DNA from: Chrysoperla carnea
Taxonomy: Eukaryota; Arthropoda; Insecta; Neuroptera; Chrysopidae
Length of the DNA stretch: 64,000 nucleotides
Direction of reading: 5' to 3'
Assembly: GCF_905475395.1 (NCBI RefSeq)
Contig: NC_058340.1
Span: 69,852,181 to 69,916,180 of the forward strand
The notes below the pieces were generated by a model. It did no database searches and was not told where the DNA came from. It saw nothing but the letters and a program-made list of their open reading frames with translations. The stretch's first letter is position 1; each line of letters starts with the position of its first letter. The translations under genes were made by a program, and so were the position numbers. Of the stretch, positions 33,703 to 45,583 are shown in pieces.

Positions 33703-35504
33703 CTTGGTGGTTTCGATGCTTAAATTCACGATCTCATCTTACATCACGAGCAATCTCAATCTCAGTGCAAAGACTGAAGACTGAAGCCGCAGAAGTAACA
33801 ACTATTGTCTAAGCTTCCAAATCTGCTACTTTTCTGCAAAAATCGTTTTTACTTTGCACGGATATTCCAAAATTTTATTCTCCTTCAACTGTCAATATCT
33901 AATCGTCCCTTTATGTTCTGACTGTTTTGGATCCAGATTATTTACGATTCTTAAAATTTTAATTGATGCTCCTAAAATTAGTTACTGTGTCATACGAGGG
34001 ACCACGTAAATGAAGGAGTCTGTAATTACTTGCTTGCTCCATATCCCTTTAAAACTTCTAAACAAATATCAACTCAGAACCCAGACTCAGTAAAAGTGAG
34101 GCAAGTAGTGCCGAAATCTATTTTTTTCGATTGACCAGCTAAATAGCAATTCCAATTTCGATTGATTACAAAATGCAGCCTTATTTTAAAGAAATTTATT
34201 TAAAAAAATTGCTTCAGTGAATTTTATTACTTTCTAAACATTTCTATAGCAATCAAAGTAGATTTTATTACTTTTGATGGAAAAATACCTTTTTGTTAAA
34301 AAGAAACGCGATATTTTGGTTTATGTCCTTGCCGCCATTTAATTTTTAATTAGTAAATTGATAATTATGTATCATATTTAATTAAAATTAGCATATTTAT
34401 ATTATTTATTAATAAGGGAAGGTGTAGTACCTAGAATCGAAAATCACATTTACCTATATGCATTAAAATATCACAGTTGAAATTGTCTATAAATGAGCAA
34501 GCCTAAGAAAATTAAGTAGCTAGACAGACTTCTTTTTAATAACGCGTTCATTTTCAATTTTTAAACTTGTTTAAGTATTCAACGGTTTTGCCATGTGTAT
34601 TTAATCGTATTTTAAATCCTTAATATCAGAGGTCAATTAATAGAATTCTGACCTCCCAGTAATATATGCATTCTACTACTTTACTATTGATTGTTTATCA
34701 AACATTTCGAACAAAGGATTCAACATATAAATATATTGAAAATACTCATACGATTACTCATTTAACAACAAACTGTGTCTCTGTATGTTTGTATAAAAAA
34801 AAATGTAAACAAAGAAATCATTGGCACTACTCACCATTTATACAAATATCAACTTTCCTTTTACACTAAATCTCAATTCATTTACAGATCTAGGTATGAA
34901 GGGAAATAGAGAGTGATTTTAAGAGTAATGACATCGGATTTGAATGTGTCAGCTCCATTGAGACGACGTCAAACGGTGTACAACGCCAATTTTGGGTGAG
35001 GTCAAACCAAAAAGAAGCCATTTTTGCTTACCTTTTAGTATCATAGATGGCAATTAACATATGACTTCCGCTTGATGTTTAAAGAGCCAACGCAAGTGAT
35101 TATCCACATCAATAGACAAGAAATAGTTTGATGTCTCAATGAAGCTTAAATGATAATGGCTACATTTTTCAATACAAACGCTACTGGGACAAAAAGCGAC
35201 AATTCATTTAATAAGCAGAACGCGTCGTAACTGAACTTGAACAATTTTGCTTGTCAACTTATCAAAAACAATATTTAATACCCAATTTGGTTGATAATAG
35301 GAGTCCAAATTTCGCTTTCTAAGCAATCTCTTGAAATAAAAGTTGATACTATCAAAACTGGAAATTAATTTGTTCACGATCTAAATAGTTCATTTAAAGT
35401 CAATTCAAGGTCAAAACTAATAAGAGATATAAGTAAGGATGTGTCGAGGGATGTCAGCTAAGGACAGCTGCTCCTCCCCTTGGGCGTGGGCATTAATTTG
35501 GTTG
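33703..35504. other. Stretch with no supported gene
   Basis: No convincing exon on either strand. The short frames lack motifs. Confidence 0.45.
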
Positions 35505-36005
35505 GCTAAGTATGTATTTTAGACAATAAATTTTCTTCCTGTTTCATCCACCTTCCCTTGAGCCAAAAGCCGATTACGCTCATGGCCAGAAGTATGAACT
35601 AGATTCCGCAAAAGTCCAATTAAAAGCAACTATATGAAGAATTTGTCATTTAATTTTTGTAAAGTCTATTCGGTTACGAAAAACCCCGATCCGAACATCT
35701 CTGGCTGTTCAAAATAGATATTTTCGTTGGAAACTATGTATTAAGTATTCGTTTTTGCCAAAATGCTTGAATTTATGAAATTTTACGACAATAAATTTTC
35801 CTCCTATTTTTACCACCTTCCCTTGAACTAAAAGCTGACTACGTCCATAACCAGAAGTATTGACTAGATTCCGCAAAAGTTGAATTATAAGCAACTATAT
35901 AAAAAATTGGGCATTCAATTTCTGTAAAATTCATTCGATTACGAAAATCCCCGATCCGAACATCTCTGGCTGTTCATAATAGATATTATCTTTTGAAAGT
36001 ATACA
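35505..36005. repeat. Tandem duplication of about 265 bp
   Basis: Blocks GACAATAAATTTTC, CCACCTTCCCTTGA, CTAGATTCCGCAAAAGT and CCGATCCGAACATCTCTGGC occur at about 35522-35704 and again at about 35789-35972, with about 15-20 percent divergence. A 61-codon minus-strand frame crosses the second unit but I recognise no protein. Confidence 0.75.
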
Positions 36006-37167
36006 TCAAATTCTTTCGTGATTTCTTCATTTACTTACAGGTACAAGTACAAGAAATTAAATACAAATTCGATTTATAAGGAACAACTTTCTAATTTTTG
36101 TTCTATTTATAAATGTTCATCCATTTTTTTCATTTATGAACCTAAATTAACTTTGACGATGATTCTAGAAGTCAAGGTCATATTCAAAGTCACTATAAAT
36201 GTGTCCTTTTCAAACTTAACAAGCACAGCCTGAAATATTCTTTTCATAAAAAAAGTTCTATGCGTGTTCCAATTTCTTATTACAGTACCTATATCGATTT
36301 TTCGAGGAAATAGAACAATTTTCTACATCATACTCAAAATGATTTTGAACTTTGTAAAGGGAAAGCAACATAAGAGAATACACATGTATATAATATATGT
36401 GTGTTAAAAGTATATCGTTCTGCGTTCTTGTTCAAACTACGCGATGTTTTTCAGTATTGTACTAGACCTCCAATATTAGAGTTCATTATTAATTTGTTAA
36501 ATTTATTATTATAATATTTATTTATTTCATTGTGCCAAAGCTTAAGTTTTATTAATGTTATCAGCTGTTTTTATTATTTATTTATTAAGAAAAATAAACT
36601 AATTTATTCATAATAATTAATTTGTAAATGTAATAAAATCTCTTTTTTCTTATTACATATATATGAAAATAAATAAACAACGAAAAATGACTTCCCCCAC
36701 ACAAGTGGTATGTTTTAATAAATATTATTTAAATATTTTTTTTTATTATTTAAAATATTATACAATTATTTATTTTTATTAATTCTATAAAAAGAATATT
36801 AGATTGTTAGTTTGTAATTTGACATTTAATCAATTGTTTACCGGTAAAGTTGAGGCTATGCACATGCGCGATTCTATATTGTTATGATCAAATGTATCAA
36901 AGCGGGTTTTCAGATTATTATTTATTATTATTAAATTTTTTGAGATATGCGTACCAAAAATATTAACATTGTTTTTGTAAATTAGCATGACCTTGTATGA
37001 TACGAATATATGGAAATCGTATAATTTATTGGAATCGATATTTTAAACCAAAAATATTTTGTCATATAGTTACAAAATTTAAATTTTGTTCTAATTTAAA
37101 AATTTGATTGTTATTATTATTAAGGATGATTGATTTTTTTTATATGAAGTTGGACTAAGTCTAAATC
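36006..37167. other. Very AT-rich stretch with no supported gene
   Basis: Contains long A/T runs, especially 36480-36800. Nothing recognisable. Confidence 0.5.
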
Positions 37168-38278
37168 AATAGGGAATACTCATGTATTTTTTTTTAAATT
37201 TTTAATTCATTGCTTACACCGTTATACCAAAGTAAAAAAATATAAATACTGTTAAAAAATACTGCATTTAAGTGTAAAAAAATATTTAAAATACATTATA
37301 ATTTTGATATGTTTAAACGCAGTTTTTTGGCGCTCTCTGTTGATGACGTATAAGTACGAGATCTGTCAATTGGTGACAGTTCAATGTATAATTTACACTT
37401 AAAAAAAATTAATTTACAACACAGAATTTACACTCGTTATTATTAAGTTTTATAATAAAAAGCCGTAATAGGTTGGCTGATAAGTCCCCGGTCTGACACA
37501 TAGATGGCGTCGCTAGTATTAAATGCATATTATTTTTATATAGTACCAACCTTCAAATGATTCGTGTCAAAATTTGACGTCTGTAAGTCAATTAGTTTGT
37601 GAGATAGAGCGTCTTTTGTGAAGCAACTTTTGTTATTGTGAAAAAAATGGAAAAAAAGGAATTTCGTGTTTTGATAAAATACTGTTTTCTGAAGGGAAAA
37701 AATACAGTGGAAGCAAAAACTTGGCTTGATAATGAGTTTCCGGACTCTGTATTTTTTCCCTTCAGAAAACAGTATTTTATCAAAACACGAAATTCCATTT
37801 TTTCCATTTTTTTCACAATAACAAAAGTTGCTTCACAAAAGACGCTCTATCTCACAAACTAATTGACTTACAGACGTCAAATTTTGACACGAATCATTTG
37901 AAGGTTGGTACTATATAAAAATAATATGCATTTAATACTAGCGACGCCATCTATGTGTCAGACCGGGGACTTATCAGCCAACCTGTTAGAATAGTATAAT
38001 TTAATGAAATAACATATAAAATGTAAGTAATTAATATCATACAGTATGTCAACAAATTTGACAAGCCCGTACTATGATGTCACGTTCGTATAAAAATTTG
38101 AATTTCCGTTTTAGAAATTTTTAAATGCCCTCACTGAATTTGTACTTTTATTAATTAATTTTAAGTAATTAAAAAGATATTAATTACTAAAATAATGGTT
38201 TAGTTGAAATGTCCAGTCATTAAAGTTACGGAAGAAAAATATTTGAACCAAATTTAAATTTCATGAATATTCCCTATT
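37168..38278. mobile_element. Terminal-inverted-repeat element, family 1, copy 2, split by a mariner palindrome
   Basis: Begins AATAGGGAATACTCATG and ends with CATGAATATTCCCTATT, which differs from a perfect inverse at one base. The interior matches copies at 1593-2180 and 58913-59485. Removing the 519-bp insertion and one TA leaves about 590 bp, the normal family length. The family encodes nothing recognisable and would need a transposase from elsewhere. Confidence 0.92.
37468..37986. mobile_element. Palindromic mariner (mellifera-type) 5'-end dimer, nested insertion
   Basis: Flanked by TA on both sides (37466-37467 and 37987-37988), the mariner target duplication. Each end reads AGGTTGGCTGATAAGTCCCC inward. 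The left arm 37468-37707 and right arm 37747-37986 are 240 bp each and I count two mismatches; the loop is 39 bp. Each arm carries the mariner 5' end, leader and transposase start, MEKKEFRVLIKYCF (left) and MEKMEFRV (right). The left frame continues through the loop as VEAKTWLDNEFPDS. Two overlapping 74-codon frames on opposite strands result from the palindrome. No full transposase is present. Confidence 0.95.
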
Positions 38279-39071
38279 CTGGAAATTTTCGGTAGGTTGT
38301 CCGATTATTTAAATATTAAATAAATGACTTCAACAGTAGGCATATTTAACATTGGTTTTATGGTAAAACGGTAGATGGATATGTTTTCAGAGATTTCTCA
38401 AACACTAGTTGGTAGAAATTAAAAAAAAAAAACTATTTAAATTGACTTTCATTTTCCTACAGCTATTTTTGGCAGAAGCTCCACTTTCTGATAATTATCG
38501 CATTTGAAATCTGCAAACCCTCAAAAAGTATTGAATAGAAAATTAAAATTTGTTTTTATTAAAAAAACACACTTGAAATTGGATTAAACAAACATTTTAC
38601 AAACAATAATATATTTCCTTTATCAAAATTTTTACATCATAATTCTTGAATGATTAATTAGTAATTATCGACTAGTTAATCATTTGTTTTCACTTTTTTG
38701 CATACACTTATACAAAGAAACATGTTTTACATAAATAACTGGACAACTGATTACAAATTTAAATAATTTAGAAATAAATAATTGTTATCTTGTTACTGCG
38801 CTAAATTTCTAGAAAATCAGCCCTTTGTTCTACCAATTTTTGGAGATTGAATGGTGTAATTTTTTCGCAATCATAAAAGTAAACGAAAAGTTAGATGGAC
38901 AAATTGCAAAAGTTTTAAGAAGCTTTAAAATTTGGACATAGAGGAATAGGAAATATTCATGAAATTCTTTTTCACATTTCTTAACAAAATATGAAAATAT
39001 CATAAAAGATATGACCAAAAGTGAAATTAAAATTAAAATCGGCCAAGAAATACGGATGAAATAATATATTG
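38279..39071. other. Stretch with no supported gene
   Basis: AT-rich. A 62-codon hydrophobic minus-strand frame (38830-39018) has no family sign. Confidence 0.5.
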
Positions 39072-39115
39072 AATTTTCATTACTGCCATATCTTCAGTAG
39101 CACTTGCAAGGTTAA

Positions 39116-39852
39116 GGCTCCCTCTCCCCTTGGTGAGATGTCGTGAGGTTTTAGTCAACCCCCTCCCCCGTCCCCCAATCTCACGTGAGATTTTTCAGAA
39201 TGTGGGTTTATTACGTAAACACGTTAGATTGTTTATTGTAAAAAGAAAAAAACAATTTGGTTTGTGCTTTTATTTACGACTAGTTAAGACTACCAATCAA
39301 TATTGCTGAGAGTTATAAATGTAATAAAAAGTTAAGAATAGAATACTTAAATTATGTCTACTGTGATTAAAAAAAAAGAATTACTCTAATTCAGTCCATG
39401 GAGAATTATGCGCGGTCTCAAGAGAGACTATTGGAACCAACATGTTCATATGATTTTCAGTAAAATCATCCGCTCCTTCAACTTCGTTCTGATTTAGCCA
39501 CTCCAAGCCGTTGACGCTTGCGCACAGTAACTCATTAGCTCGTCTTGTGACAATCCGTGATGGTCGCATTTTGCGGAGCATACGTGCTTGTTTAGCTGGT
39601 GCAATGTGGGCGGCTCGCCTGTGCTCTGCAGCTCTTGTGACAGATGCAAAGTAAATACCGCATGTACTACAGCACCTTTTCTCTAAATCATCATGTACAC
39701 TTGGGCAATAGAGATCATAAGGCGTGCTGATGAAAAAAAAATTGCGTGATATTTGTCGAGACCCCCCCTCTCCCCAACGTGAGATTAGATGATATTTGAC
39801 TCGACCCCCTCCCCCCCTTAATCATCTCACGTAATTTATGGACGTCCCCTAA
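39116..39852. mobile_element. Insertion of about 740 bp with C-rich end motifs, in a repeat whose empty form lies next to it
   Basis: The flank CACTTGCAAGGTTAAG on the left and ACAAATCGATTGACG on the right are contiguous at about 40000-40030 (CACTCGCAAGGTTAAGACAAATCGATTGACG, given here in two parts because they adjoin), so the sequence between is an insertion. Both ends have CCCCCTCCCCC-type tracts and ATCTCACGT/ACGTGAGAT motifs in related order. The right end GGACGTCCCCTAA resembles ends of transposons common in insects. It contains a zinc-finger frame. Class not assigned. Confidence 0.65.
39381..39757 (-). pseudogene. C2H2 zinc-finger-like reading frame inside the insertion
   Basis: A minus-strand frame open from about 39757 to a stop at 39381 includes CSTCGIYFASVTRAAEHRRAAH, seen as C-x2-C-x12-H-x4-H, preceded by YDLYCPSVHDDLEK and followed by basic and then acidic stretches ending WTELE. 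The only ATG in the good part is after the finger, so as it stands it is a 5'-incomplete fragment. I do not recognise the protein. Its place inside an insertion suggests that it belongs to a mobile element. Confidence 0.5.
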
Positions 39853-40566
39853 TACAAATCGATTGACGCCAGAATCATCAAAATCGGTCCACGCGTTTGA
39901 TCTCTAGTGTGCTACATAGGAACACACATACATTTTCACAATATGGTGTCTGGTGGTCGCCATATTGAATTTTCATTACTGCCATAGCACTTCAGTAGCA
40001 CTCGCAAGGTTAAGACAAATCGATTGACGTAAGAATTATCAAAATCGACCGACCCGTTTGGCGTCTAGTGTGCCACATACGAACATGCATAGGCTGATAA
40101 ACACATTACCACTCCTTTTAATTAGGGACATACAGCGGGAATCGACTTAGTTTTATACTTTGTGTTGATGCTAAAATAAGTAACCGTTAAATCTTCATCA
40201 GTTTTTGAACTCACTGTGATTGGATACGCTCTGTATAAATATTTATTGAGCTGGTGAAACAGATATTTAAATGAATGAAAAGTATTTAAATGAACTATTT
40301 ATATAAATAATAAAGTTTTACCTTGAAATAAAAATTATTTAATTGTACATTTGTACACAAATTTTCTTTGATAATCAACATAACATTATACATACATATT
40401 TTATGCGGTTTAATTATTATTTACTTAACTTTGAATTAATTCATTAATTTTTTTTTTAAACAATTCAACCAATGTTCAATCGTTCAAACATCCAAACTTC
40501 ATTGCCATTATTGGCGCATTAAAAAAACGCTGGAGATTTTATTTTTATTATTGGAGTTTTGTAGTT
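39853..40566. repeat. Duplicated flank repeat and AT-rich spacer
   Basis: The block GAATTTTCATTACTGCCATA with its downstream CAAATCGATTGACG and ATCAAAATCG segments occurs twice (39072-39116 with 39853-39905, and 39968-40065). After about 40090 the sequence is AT-rich and featureless up to the family B repeat. Confidence 0.6.
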
Positions 40567-40835
40567 TTTATACCCTGTATATATGAAATATATATCCAGG
40601 TATACAAACTTTAGTCCCAAGTTTGTATCGCTTAAAAATATTGATGCTACTAACAAAATTTTAGTATAGTAAATCACCTAAGTAGTACATTTCCTTTTGT
40701 CCGTATGTTTGTCTATCTGTCTGCCCGTCTGTGACCATGATAACTCAAAAACGAAAAGAGATATCAAGCTGAAATTCTAATAAGCGTGCTTAGGATGTAA
40801 AAAGTGAGTTTAAGTTCGTAAATGAGTTCTCAATC
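40567..40835 (-). repeat. Interspersed repeat family B, partial copy 6
   Basis: Reverse-orientation end half with TATACCCTGTATATATGAA, a GTCC/GTCT-type microsatellite and AACGAAAAGAGATATCAAGC. It lies 130 bp upstream of the first identified TMEM86 exon, probably within its first intron or promoter. Confidence 0.8.
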
Positions 40836-40963
40836 AACCTTAATTACTTTTCGAAAAAGTTCATGGTACAAAGTTTGAAAATTTCTTCCACTCTTTTTGC
40901 TATTTTCTTCAAATTTTCAGTAGGTATGCTGTAAAAAAAACATGTGATTTTTTTTGTTTGCAG

Positions 40964-42536
40964 TTAAAAAGTATTGGACCAAAATTGGTTCCATTCCTGA
41001 AGACAAGTGCCGTATTTTTTGTGCTACAAAGTCGTATCGAAAAAGAAACATGGCTTTATTTGCTAATCAAATGTATACCAATTTTATGTCTAATCATGTT
41101 CGTTTTACTTCATGGTATGAGTTTTTCAGATGAGTAAGTGATCTCTAGATTGCCTTAAGAAATTATACATAACTGTGGCGATGAGAAAAATACCCTCTTT
41201 CAACTTGAGCTTTTGTTTTGTAGATACGCCTATTCTCGTCGAATCATATTAGGTTTGGTATTTTCATGTCTTGGCGATGCACTTTTAGTTTGGCCAAACA
41301 GTCATTTCCTGTATGGTATGGTCGCTTTTGGGATCGCACACATTAATTATGTAGCGGCATTTGGTTTCAAACCAATAAACCTGCCCCTTGGAATTATTAT
41401 GTATTGTACGACAATTGCAGGTATGAATTTTAGGTTAGTTGGATTTTCCATGCACACTCCCCAAACTGGGCCGGATTAACCATATCGTGGTCCCTAGACA
41501 ATGCAATTTTCGATGCTCCTTTTAAGCCGTTTGAAGTTTAAGCCGTTTGCTAAATGCAATAAAATACAATAAATGAAAGAAATTTTTTACTATATGAAAC
41601 ATTTTCAATTTATTTTTTGAGCGCTCAGAACCCCCTAGCTGATGCGGGTCCCCCGCCCACACCTCCACAATGTCTTAGCCAATGACTTCTCATCTTTTTA
41701 ATTTTTAGAAAATTGTGTTGAAATTGCACAATAATTTTATATTTTCCAACAGTCCCTCTTATAAGTTTTCGATTCGAAGAGATCTTTTTTATTATGATTT
41801 ATTAAACTTTTTGGTAAACTTGAATACCCTGTAAAGATTTCCAAAGGCAACCCTATTCTGATCTTTAACTTTGGAATAGCTTTAATCTGTTTCTGTAACT
41901 CATTTTTTTTCCATTTCCAGTTAACAGCATCTTATTAAGGGAACTGGAAGGTTTATTACTCATATTTGTACCAGCTTACAGTTTATTGCTTACGACGACC
42001 ACATGGCGTGGAATCGCAAAAGTTCAACTATTTGAGGTAAACATTTTTACGCATTTTTTAAAATTTCTCATTCTTAAAACAAGCGAAAAATCCGGGAAAT
42101 TAGTTGCAAATTGATTGATTGCTGCTACATAAAATTTTTATAATGAAAGACTTTTTAACAGGAACTATGGACGTGGACTAAATTATGCTCTTGTATCGGT
42201 GGAATTTCATTCTTAATATCGGACACAATTTTGGCGTTTAATTCATTCTACGCTCCAATTCCATACGGTGATGTACGTTTTTTTTATATAGGCAACCTAC
42301 AATACAGTTGCTCAATATTTTTATCAAAACTGTTTTTTTTTTTTTTTTTATGAATTGCTCCTCGTTTTTTTCAGGAATTAGTAATGTCCACATATTATTT
42401 AGCGCAATTAGGAATCACATTAAGTATAGTGGATTCAAAAGATTGCTATCGAGCGGAACAAGCAAAAAAACATCAAATGGAAGGTAAAACAGAAACATCT
42501 AATGTTGTGAAAACAAAGAAAATCAAAGAACATTGA
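40964..42536 (+). CDS. TMEM86: TMEM86/YhhN-family lysoplasmalogenase (first exon not found)
   Basis: Five plus-strand exons join in frame: 40964-41133, 41224-41420, 41921-42036, 42162-42272 and 42375-42536, coding 251 residues from LKSIGPKLVPFLKTSAVFFV to a lysine-rich tail. An upstream exon with the start codon, probably only a few codons, must exist because 40963 is a splice acceptor. The human TMEM86A protein has about 240 residues. The family cleaves the vinyl ether bond of lysoplasmalogens in the endoplasmic reticulum membrane. Multiple hydrophobic segments are visible. Two acidic sites typical of the family are present: GLVFSCLGDALLVW and ISDTILAFN. IPYGDELVMSTYYLAQ matches the last conserved helix. 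AATAAA near 42608 is a likely polyadenylation signal. It is the only plus-strand protein gene seen besides mRpL54. Confidence 0.92.
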
Positions 42537-43323
42537 TGAAAAAAGATTTAGAAGAATGAGATTTCTTTTTGAGATCACGTTAATTTAATTTTATAGGAAA
42601 TTATTTAAATAAATTTGATTTTTAACTCAGTTCTTATAAAATAAGAAATTTTTAAAGTAATTAATCATTTTTTGGTGGACAACGAGATTGGAACAGTCCC
42701 TTCCACAAAGATTTTATCGAAGAATATTTAAAGAATTAAAATTGTCAGAAATCAAAAAATCTAAATACACTTTAAGCAACCTTCTATCCACGATTACGTA
42801 AAAATCTACGGTTGGTCGAAGATTATCTACATATCCAACGCCTAAGGGACAAATTTCTTTAACTTTCCCCGAAATATTGACCACAGATGTCGAGTATATT
42901 CACGTGAATATAAAATGTTCTTTATTCTCTACCAAAAAATGATTTAATTCGTTAATAATTTTGCTGAAATGTTTCAAAAATGGGAAATAATTTTCCATAA
43001 AAGTGATGTCAGATGGTGATATTAAGTAAAGGTACTTTTGAAAGAGTAGTTTTATGCACCCAAATGTTCCTTGTGTGGCATCTTCTGGGTTAGGTGACTT
43101 TTTTTTATTGGAAAAGTGTAAAAGACTGAATTATTAGACTGAAAGATGTTTTTCTTGGTTAATTAAAAGTCACTTAAAAATATGCGTCATTTTAGTGATG
43201 AAGCTAGGTCATGGAGGTATTATAGAAGAGGAGATGCAGTAACGTTGCACTTAGTCAAGCAGTTATTAACTATTTCACCAAAAAAACCCATTTATTTCAA
43301 TACTTTGTCCATAATCGCATATA
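42537..43323. other. TMEM86 3' flank, no supported gene
   Basis: Contains the probable 3' UTR end near 42630. The rest shows no open frame or repeat that I recognise. Confidence 0.5.
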
Positions 43324-43640
43324 GGTTAGGTTAGGTTAGAGTGGCTGTCCTGGGGTGGGACACACTTAGACCATAAGGTCCGTTGTGATACCGTAAATGG
43401 GTTGGCCCATCCCCGTCCACTACTCCATTAACCATTTGGAGCTGTTTAAGAACAGCAAGAGGGCTTTGACGTCGACTAACTTTAGGTCGGACAGGTCGTC
43501 AAAGAGAGGCTGGCTCAAGTAAGTCCATCTCCTCATGACAAGAGCTGGGCAGTGACAGAGAAGATGAGACATTGTCTCCTCCGCGTCATCACTGTGACAG
43601 CTCCTGCACTAGTCGTGATACACTGCCAGGCCTAAGCGTA
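43324..43640 (-). mobile_element. 3' end of a LINE, second copy
   Basis: Closely matches 13717-14060 in the same orientation, with about 40 bp more in the tail region (around CATTTGGAGCTG). The minus-strand 3' end is CCACTCTAACCTAACCTAAC, three CCTAA-like units. It is a 5'-truncated fragment covering the cysteine/histidine motif and the tail. Confidence 0.85.
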
Positions 43641-45583
43641 TAATCGCATATAACTAGTATAAGTTCATTTTGCTTCATGAATTAGTCCCATGTCAAAACC
43701 GTTGTATTTGTCAAACAGTAGACACCGTTTTATGTGAAACTTGTTGAATGAAACAGCGTCTTCTTACTATAATATCTCCATGGGCAAGGTGCTAGTGATG
43801 ATTTCAATTCGTTGTCGTTTTATGAAAACTCGGAAAATCATCTCTAGCTCCATTATTATTTGTAATAATTGTTTTATTTTTTCATTTATGATATGGAAAA
43901 GTTTCATCGGAATTAGTCGGATTATAATGTAGTTAAACTTGCGTAAACGCAGATAGGTTATTAGAAGTTTCCTAGTCAATATAATAATTAAGTTCCAACT
44001 ATAAAATTTAGGAATTAGGAAAATGAATAACTATGCGCACAAAAAATGTTCAGAATTCGATTACAATTTTTTTTTTTTTTTTTTTAATTGTTTTAGTCTG
44101 TTTTTATTATTTGAAACCCACAATCTCTCCTTTCTTGTTACATGTTCAGAAAAACGTGCGGAAACCAAGTTTGTGATATTTTCATATTGTTGATTCTAAT
44201 AAAAGTTTTCTGTATTATTAAATTATTTTCAAGACATTTTCTTGGGATGTAACGCTTTTATAATAAATTTTGAGACACCCAATATACAAAACAATTCGTT
44301 AGTAATACAATCTCATTTCTTTAGTTAAAAAATTCTCTGAACATACTTACTTTTCTTACAGTTTTGTCCTTACATATTAAAATTAACAGGATTCTACGAA
44401 TGTGATTTGGTTTTCCGTTCTTTTAGTGTTTGATGTAAACGTTTCGGTTCGGTCATTTCGGAATGGGAATCTTTTTTCTTACCTTCTGTATTTTCATTTT
44501 AAATAGAAATTTTCAGTTCAAACACTCAGCGAACATGATTATGATTGCAAAGGTTAAAGAAAAATAAAATACGCAGGTTTTATAAATTCGATTTTCTTCC
44601 TAATTTTCAAGTTCTCTATTCTGTTGTAACAAACTTCAATGTTTTAATAATATTAAGGATATCAATTAGATTTTGGGAATTTTCGATAGAAAGACTGCCG
44701 ATAAGTTATTGTAAAACGCTGGTTTGTTTTTTGTAAGAGGTTTTATATTTTGTAATATGAAATGAAGATAAATAAGGGTATTTTAGAGGTACAGAAGGGA
44801 AGTTTTGATATCCTAATTGTGCTATCCTTTAAATGTTGCCAATATTTTAGTATACACTCAAAATGTTTTTCTTAAATTGTTGCAAAAAAATGTTTATGTA
44901 ATAAAATACGGTATTACAGTATTGATTTTTTTGTTTTCATTGAAATTTAATACTATTCCTTTTTTTTCTTAATTCCTGTTTGTAGCTTAATTCCTGCTTT
45001 TCTTTTCACTTCAATCGCTTCCAGTAAGTCGCTTAGAAAACTGTATAGACAGTTACACAGCCAGAATTCGATTGTCTCCCTACTTTTTCGTTGTACTCTT
45101 GCATAGTATCGATTACGATTTAGTGTTTTGGGAAATTATTTCCAAATAAAGCTTTCTAGATTATTCCGGTGGCCAAAGTCCTAGAGTATACTGAATGGGA
45201 AAGTACTAGCTGGTGTAAGTGGAGAGTTTATTGTCTTTACGATACTTTTGGTCATCCACTGCTTCTTCAGTACATCTGCCATAGTGTTCTTCATATTTTT
45301 GTGTCAAAAATATATACGAAATTTGTCTTCGAGATGCTGAGTCCATAGAAACGCATCCGTACGTGTCATTACTACCTTGAATATTGTAAATAGAAAATAA
45401 TTTCGGGAATTATTTGATGCTCAAAGCCAGCTTCAAGCGTCGCATTGAGGTCACATCTTTAGGGTTTTATTATTCTGGTTATAGAAAATAAAAATAATTT
45501 ATTGACTGAAATATATTTATTTTGCTACGCGTATTTTGTTTTGATCTAAATCTGCTAGGAAGCAACTATTAAAATATTTTTTG
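43641..45583. other. Stretch with no supported gene; 3' flank of the modular protease
   Basis: AT-rich. On the minus strand an AATAAA at about 45498-45503 lies about 80 bases past the protease stop codon. Frames at 43741-43979 and 44545-44736 have no motif. Confidence 0.5.

Noticed and set aside
37592-37862. Two overlapping 74-codon frames on opposite strands encoding almost the same peptide
   Set aside because: This is the mariner transposase start read from both arms of the palindrome, then running through the loop into the antisense arm. It is not a gene pair.
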